From positions 6,922 through 16,285 of the forward strand of contig DJFQ01000255.1 in NCBI GenBank assembly GCA_002432095.1: 9,364 bases of DNA, written 5' to 3'. Source of the stretch: Marinagarivorans sp. UBA5868. GTDB lineage: Bacteria > Pseudomonadota > Gammaproteobacteria > Pseudomonadales > Cellvibrionaceae. The notes beneath the pieces were generated by a model, which searched no databases, was not told where the DNA came from, and was given only the letters and a program-made list of their open reading frames with translations. Numbering within the stretch: the first letter of the stretch is position 1; each line of letters opens with the position of its first letter. The position numbers and the translations under genes were made by a program. Positions 6,701 through 9,364 of the stretch are shown one piece after another.

Positions 6701-8093
6701 GGGGTGTGTAGGTATAACTGGTGCGGCTGCCTTGCCAATCTTCCTTCCACTTCAAAGTGTTGTTGCTGAAATAATCCTGTTGCGCCGCGGCTGAGGGACA
6801 GGCCCCACTATCACCTCGATCCAATTGCATTAAACTTTTACGATCTTCTTCTGCATAGGTATAGGTAGTTACCGCGCCTTTTGCATTGGTGACTATGGTT
6901 TGGTTGCCGATGTAGTTAAACGTAGACTTTTTGTAGCCTCCTGCAAGACCGCTGGATTTGACACGCCTAACTCTGTCGTAATTAGCATAATTATGCTCCT
7001 TATGGAGAGTGCCATCTACATACTCGTTGTACCAATAGCCATAACCGCCCTCTAATTTATAGGTGCCCGTGCCATTGGGATATGTCAACGTTTGCACACC
7101 ATTCTGTTGATAATGATCCAAACCATTGTCAATGTCGAATGTGTAGACGAAACCATTGGGATCAGTAATGACGGTTTGCGTGACTTCACCAATGTGGGAC
7201 ATTGCTGTGTTAAAGGACAGTTTGCGACCCGAGGAATGTGTAACAGATTGCAAGCCGCTCGCAGTAGCCGTGTCGGAAGCGTACTGATAAGTCCAACTCA
7301 CACCATGGACATTTTCTCTTTTATTTATGCGGCCATTAAAATGATATCGCTCGATATCGCCAGTGAGTTCATCCACGACCTTCCAAGCACCATCGGCTAA
7401 AGGTGTGGGAATAAAAGACGTGTAATTCCCGGAAGTAGATAACCATTTCTGTTGGGTGCCATTCCATTTAAACGTTTCGGCTCCACCAATACGATAAAGG
7501 CTTAGAACATCTATATCTTCTAACTTGACGGACTTTGAGCACGCCTGATTATATGAATTAAAACCGCGGCCGCAGCCCTTGAGTTGTCCTTTTAATGAGT
7601 AGCCTATGGACAAATCCAGCTCAGAAAACCAGTTATGGCCAAATAAACCGTACGGACCTAAATTCCCAAGCACCTTCTGCCGGTTGATCGACAGAGGGAA
7701 TTCGCCGCTTCCCATATACTCTGATCTGGATAAAATTTTATGTCCTGTCGCGATATTGACCGGACAATCTGTCGTTTCAGTAGGAGTAGTCGTTATCTGT
7801 TTTTGTCCCTCAGTGGCGGCAGTCGGAGAAAAATGAGGGTAATTGTTTTGAGTCGAGATAACATCAATTTCGAAGCAAACAACCTGTCTGCTCCCCGGAG
7901 TCTTCTGATAGTACCCAGTCGACTCGTAACGAGGGGTACCATCCTCATTTTTACCTGTCTCCAAGACGCCCGAATTTACCCACTCCCAGTTGGGAGCATC
8001 ACTGTTCATATGACAGTAGACGGTCGCATAGCTCTCAGAGGCAAAAATAAAGAGAACGATGAAGAACAAGTTGGATATGAGACGATGGGCCAT
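3774..8093 (-). CDS. Secreted Rhs/YD-repeat polymorphic toxin-like protein
   Basis: A 1439-residue Rhs protein. The ATG at 8093 has AAGGA six bases upstream and opens a clear Sec signal peptide (1-23, hydrophobic core LFFIVLFIFA, likely cut after SYA). Residues from about 110 (CPVNIATGHKIL) to 200 resemble the N-terminal domain that often precedes Rhs repeats. Many YD repeats follow (for example SYAYDLAGRLQTV and TYAYDSLGRLETK), which in this family form a cocoon-like shell. The Rhs-associated core spans about 1199-1301 (YYIQTDHLGRPEVATN to DPSGL). DPVGM (1274-1278) and DPSGL (1297-1301) lie exactly 18 residues apart, as in the self-cleaving aspartyl-protease core of Rhs toxins. A 138-residue tail follows. 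There is no PAAR or VgrG domain, so type VI delivery is not indicated. GC content is uneven, high in the core and low at both ends, as expected of a mosaic. A regular surface or adhesive role is the alternative. Confidence 0.92.
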   Translation of the reverse strand: MAHRLISNLFFIVLFIFASESYATVYCHMNSDAPNWEWVNSGVLETGKNEDGTPRYESTGYYQKTPGSRQVVCFEIDVISTQNNYPHFSPTAATEGQKQITTTPTETTDCPVNIATGHKILSRSEYMGSGEFPLSINRQKVLGNLGPYGLFGHNWFSELDLSIGYSLKGQLKGCGRGFNSYNQACSKSVKLEDIDVLSLYRIGGAETFKWNGTQQKWLSTSGNYTSFIPTPLADGAWKVVDELTGDIERYHFNGRINKRENVHGVSWTYQYASDTATASGLQSVTHSSGRKLSFNTAMSHIGEVTQTVITDPNGFVYTFDIDNGLDHYQQNGVQTLTYPNGTGTYKLEGGYGYWYNEYVDGTLHKEHNYANYDRVRRVKSSGLAGGYKKSTFNYIGNQTIVTNAKGAVTTYTYAEEDRKSLMQLDRGDSGACPSAAAQQDYFSNNTLKWKEDWQGSRTSYTYTPQKQIATYYQNGVTKEYVWSDYGLIKEIRIWHGTIAGVVCKSGDPCLPAPSTPESKIVYEYYPASHAARYRVKSVTEYDNQGNASTTQITYVIGSNKLVRKKTIDGPRSDVADTTVYTYNTRGDLTRIDLPNGDFTTYEYQGTDDRPWRVTDANGHSQTITYDARNRVTGITTNDEPAQVTRIEYNGLSQITLLNGPNGRIVNEYNGAGFLTTRYLGTDSLARIEYEYDLLGNVTKVTTRDTRVIKQRVQTGQHSWGWASFPDYSYHYARATFDEAGLLQSVDNHEGQPQLTYHYDKNARVDTITDTLNRVTRMTYTPDGALETLTNPKNETVIYDYDPLQRLTSASDGMGKSFRYERLGDEVQAFSPDVVGLSRQTDDAGNVVQRAPMAGSGPMVDYVYDELNRLTQLAASTGEVQSLFYDSYRDPVTGADCGKGVGRLCGYEDLSGSTSFAYKTGGQLERITTTIQGQTYTRTYAYDSLGRLETKQFPNGVKLRYGYDPLNNVNKIEAYVGSAWTTIFSADVRVAESKLTYGNGIEEIIEKDLDGRLKSQGTKTYGYTAASELNAITHSGNTTANQSYAYDLAGRLQTVTSGLGNQSFTYDASGNRKTHVWGGATDTYTYSSGSNRLSAITGSRAKSFTYDDNGNLTKKIGHGGTYTYQYDGFNRLKQANTTSYKNNAENQRAYKTGPGGTYRYLYDGAGRVEAETGKNSNSIASIYVYWQNRPVALIRNNTIYYIQTDHLGRPEVATNASKTVVWKANNTAFDRQVTTNTIGGLNLGFPGQYYDSETGLWYNWHRYYDASVGRYIQSDPVGMEGGLNTYNYALNNPAALIDPSGLAPCGCEMPYTPESGHAVADSADVHYGPLSVEQAEDINRKAAEQANNNQLFIGGLGVGVGFITSPFVSPAGGAAISSGFVAAGWLYGSAMASSRLAQTGDVSYTVKFTHGSHVTNVEYLVNRENGEGVISRRVKSIYCN
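3777..4190 (-). other. Variable C-terminal domain of the Rhs protein (candidate toxin)
   Basis: Residues 1302-1439, beginning right after DPSGL, where Rhs effectors change sequence between strains. I recognise no known toxin fold. Visible in order: a CGC motif (1304-1306), a polar helix-prone part, then a Gly/Ala-rich hydrophobic part (about 1349-1392) that could form two membrane helices (QLFIGGLGVGVGFITSPFV and AAISSGFVAAGWLYGSAMA). The end (1400-1439) is polar and probably beta-strand-rich, with FTHGSHV (H1409, H1412) and a C-terminal CN. No nuclease, deaminase or ADP-ribosyltransferase motif is evident. The hydrophobic part and the membrane protein encoded next door suggest membrane attack, but this is a guess; the hydrophobic part may instead aid translocation. 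Confidence 0.55.
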
Positions 8094-8166
8094 AACTAAT
8101 CCTTGAAGAAGAAATCCGATAAAGCAGAGATAACTTTGATGGTGAAATGTAGGTGGAAGCCGGCAG

Positions 8167-8194
8167 AGTTTAGCACCTTGCCCAGCCGAAGCAA
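8167..8194 (-). promoter_or_regulatory. Candidate promoter of the Rhs-immunity pair
   Basis: On the minus strand TTGCTT (8194..8189) and TGC-TAAACT (-10 at 8172..8167) are separated by 16 bases, and the TG one base before the -10 box gives an extended -10. Transcription would start roughly 65 bases before the Rhs ATG. The -35 match is weak and no experimental support is possible here. The 147-base stretch 8094-8240 otherwise holds only the Rhs ribosome binding site (AAGGA, 8104..8100). Confidence 0.3.
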
Positions 8195-8240
8195 CACTGA
8201 AGCAAATATGAACGCCAGAGATTTGAACATATTCCATAAG

Positions 8241-8264
8241 AAAAACGGCCCGAAGGCCGTTTTT
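8241..8264. terminator. Bidirectional intrinsic terminator after sucD
   Basis: Stem AAAAACGGCC (8241-8250) pairs with GGCCGTTTTT (8255-8264) around a CGAA loop. On the minus strand it ends the sucCD transcript, 24 bases after the sucD stop, with a run of T following the stem. On the plus strand it is followed by TGTTTT. It isolates the Rhs gene, which starts about 150 bases further left, from sucCD read-through. Confidence 0.88.
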
Positions 8265-8288
8265 TGTTTTCAACAAAAGCTCCGATAA

Positions 8289-9161
8289 TCACCAACCAGT
8301 AATTTCCTTCAGCCCATTACCAATATCCGCCAAGCTGCGAACCGTTTTCACACCCGCGTCCTGCAGCGCTGCAAATTTTTCGTCCGCAGTGCCTTTACCA
8401 CCGGAAATAATTGCACCGGCATGACCCATGCGTTTTCCGGGAGGAGCGGTTACGCCGGCAATATAAGAAACAACCGGCTTTTTGACGTTGGCCTTAATAA
8501 ATGCCGCCGCTTCTTCCTCCGCAGTACCGCCGATTTCGCCGATCATCACAATCGCTTCGGTCTGTGGATCATTCTGGAACATTGTCAGAATGTCGATGAA
8601 GTTGGAGCCGGGAATCGGGTCACCGCCAATGCCGACACAACTGGATTGACCGAAGCCGAAATCGGTGGTTTGTTTGACTGCTTCGTAAGTCAAAGTGCCG
8701 GAACGGGAAACGATACCGACGCGACCGGGTTTGTGAATGTGGCCGGGCATAATGCCGATTTTACATTCGCCAGGAGTGATCACGCCCGGGCAGTTGGGGC
8801 CGATTAAACGTACGCCAAGCTCGTCGCATTTCACTTTGCACTGGAGCATATCCAAAGTAGGAATGCCTTCCGTAATGCACACGATTAATTTAACGCCGCT
8901 GTGCGCCGCTTCCAGAATGGAATCTTTACAGAAAGGTGCGGGTACATAGATCACAGACGCTTCAGCACCAGTTTGTTCTACCGCTTCCAACATGGTGTTA
9001 AAAACTGGCAGACCCAGATGCTTTTGGCCACCTTTACCAGGTGTGACACCGCCGACCATTTTTGTACCGTAGGCAATGGCTTGCTCGGAATGGAAGGTAC
9101 CTTGAGCACCGGTAAAACCCTGACACAGAACTTTGGTGTCTTTGTTGATTAAGATACTCAT
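8289..9161 (-). CDS. sucD: Succinyl-CoA synthetase (ADP-forming), alpha subunit
   Basis: The alpha subunit of the TCA-cycle enzyme that converts succinyl-CoA, phosphate and ADP (or GDP) to succinate, CoA and ATP (or GTP). The 290 residues fit the family, with E. coli SucD at 289. Visible landmarks are the CoA-binding Rossmann start [12 protein letters not shown] (13-24), [10 protein letters not shown] (36-45), the conserved [11 protein letters not shown] (121-131) and the catalytic loop [10 protein letters not shown], whose H247 is the residue phosphorylated during the reaction. The ATG (9161..9159) overlaps the sucC stop by one base, and GGAGGG in the sucC tail serves as ribosome binding site, so the two subunits are translationally coupled. 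The gene is intact although a decayed copy of its 3' end lies 5 kb away at 3211-3286. Confidence 0.98.
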   Translation of the reverse strand: MSILINKDTKVLCQGFTGAQGTFHSEQAIAYGTKMVGGVTPGKGGQKHLGLPVFNTMLEAVEQTGAEASVIYVPAPFCKDSILEAAHSGVKLIVCITEGIPTLDMLQCKVKCDELGVRLIGPNCPGVITPGECKIGIMPGHIHKPGRVGIVSRSGTLTYEAVKQTTDFGFGQSSCVGIGGDPIPGSNFIDILTMFQNDPQTEAIVMIGEIGGTAEEEAAAFIKANVKKPVVSYIAGVTAPPGKRMGHAGAIISGGKGTADEKFAALQDAGVKTVRSLADIGNGLKEITGW

Positions 9162-9364
9162 TATTTACCCTCCGCCGCTTTAACAACCAATTGCGCCGCT
9201 TCTGTGAGCGTCTTGGCAGGAATAATATTCAGGCCGCTATCCGCCAGAACTTTTCCTCCCAATTCTGCATTGTTGCCTTCCAGACGCACCACTACCGGAA
9301 TCTGTACGCCCACTTCGTTCACCGCACCAATCACACCATCGGCGATTAAATCGCAACGCACAAT
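9161..9364 (-). CDS. sucC: Succinyl-CoA synthetase beta subunit, C-terminal fragment (cut by window edge)
   Basis: The last 67 codons and stop of sucC; the gene begins beyond the right edge. The visible part, starting [12 protein letters not shown], contains [24 protein letters not shown], split here as [11 protein letters not shown] (conserved in the C-terminal CoA-ligase domain) and [10 protein letters not shown] near the end. The apparent GTG start at 9361 is only an internal valine codon. The beta subunit carries the ATP-grasp domain (outside this window) and pairs with SucD. The stop TAA (9163..9161) shares a base with the sucD ATG. Confidence 0.95.
   Translation of the reverse strand: MVRCDLIADGVIGAVNEVGVQIPVVVRLEGNNAELGGKVLADSGLNIIPAKTLTEAAQLVVKAAEGK

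Noticed and set aside
4200..7300. Repeated motifs that might suggest a CRISPR or other DNA repeat array
   Set aside because: The repetition is at protein level (YD repeats) with variable DNA sequence and spacing, all within one open reading frame.
8094..8276. Upstream extension of the Rhs gene to a start at 8276 (61 more codons)
   Set aside because: The extension reads straight through the sucD terminator hairpin and would bury the signal peptide. The ATG at 8093 has a good ribosome binding site and an N-terminal signal peptide.

Overview
The window looks like a chromosomal piece of a gammaproteobacterium. The lolC-lolD-lolE order, a SucD very close to the E. coli type, and a RIO-type kinase resembling the one I know from Pseudomonas all point that way. 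A Cellvibrionaceae-like or pseudomonad-related bacterium is plausible, but that is inference from recalled protein similarity.

Layout. Positions 1-2116 (minus strand) hold the lipoprotein-release operon: lolC, lolD and the first 36 codons of a second LolC/LolE-type permease. LolC and LolD are separated by a 78-base AT-rich gap made of five imperfect 15-base tandem repeats. Divergent from lolC is a RIO1-family kinase gene (2292-3137, plus), ended by a bidirectional hairpin. At the right edge, the end of sucC and the whole of sucD (minus, 8289-9364) run leftwards into a second, very similar hairpin. These are all conserved housekeeping genes.

Between the two hairpins lies about 5 kb of accessory DNA. 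It contains a Sec-exported Rhs/YD-repeat protein of 1439 residues (3774-8093, minus). The core ends in two DPxG motifs exactly 18 residues apart, followed by a 138-residue C-terminal domain I do not recognise. A small predicted membrane protein (3473-3742, minus) follows 31 bases later with a strong ribosome binding site. By position and topology it is the candidate immunity protein. Toxin and immunity functions are inferred from architecture, not from a recognised toxin fold.

The most informative structural signal is at 3166-3383. Just after the kinase terminator there is a decayed copy of the sucD 3' end (minus), followed by a decayed copy of the kinase gene's 3' end (plus). Both copies differ from the intact genes mostly by synonymous or conservative changes. 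The kinase/sucD junction therefore appears to have been duplicated, probably with DNA from a diverged relative, and the Rhs module sits inside the second copy. No integrase, transposase, tRNA or CRISPR array was seen in the window.
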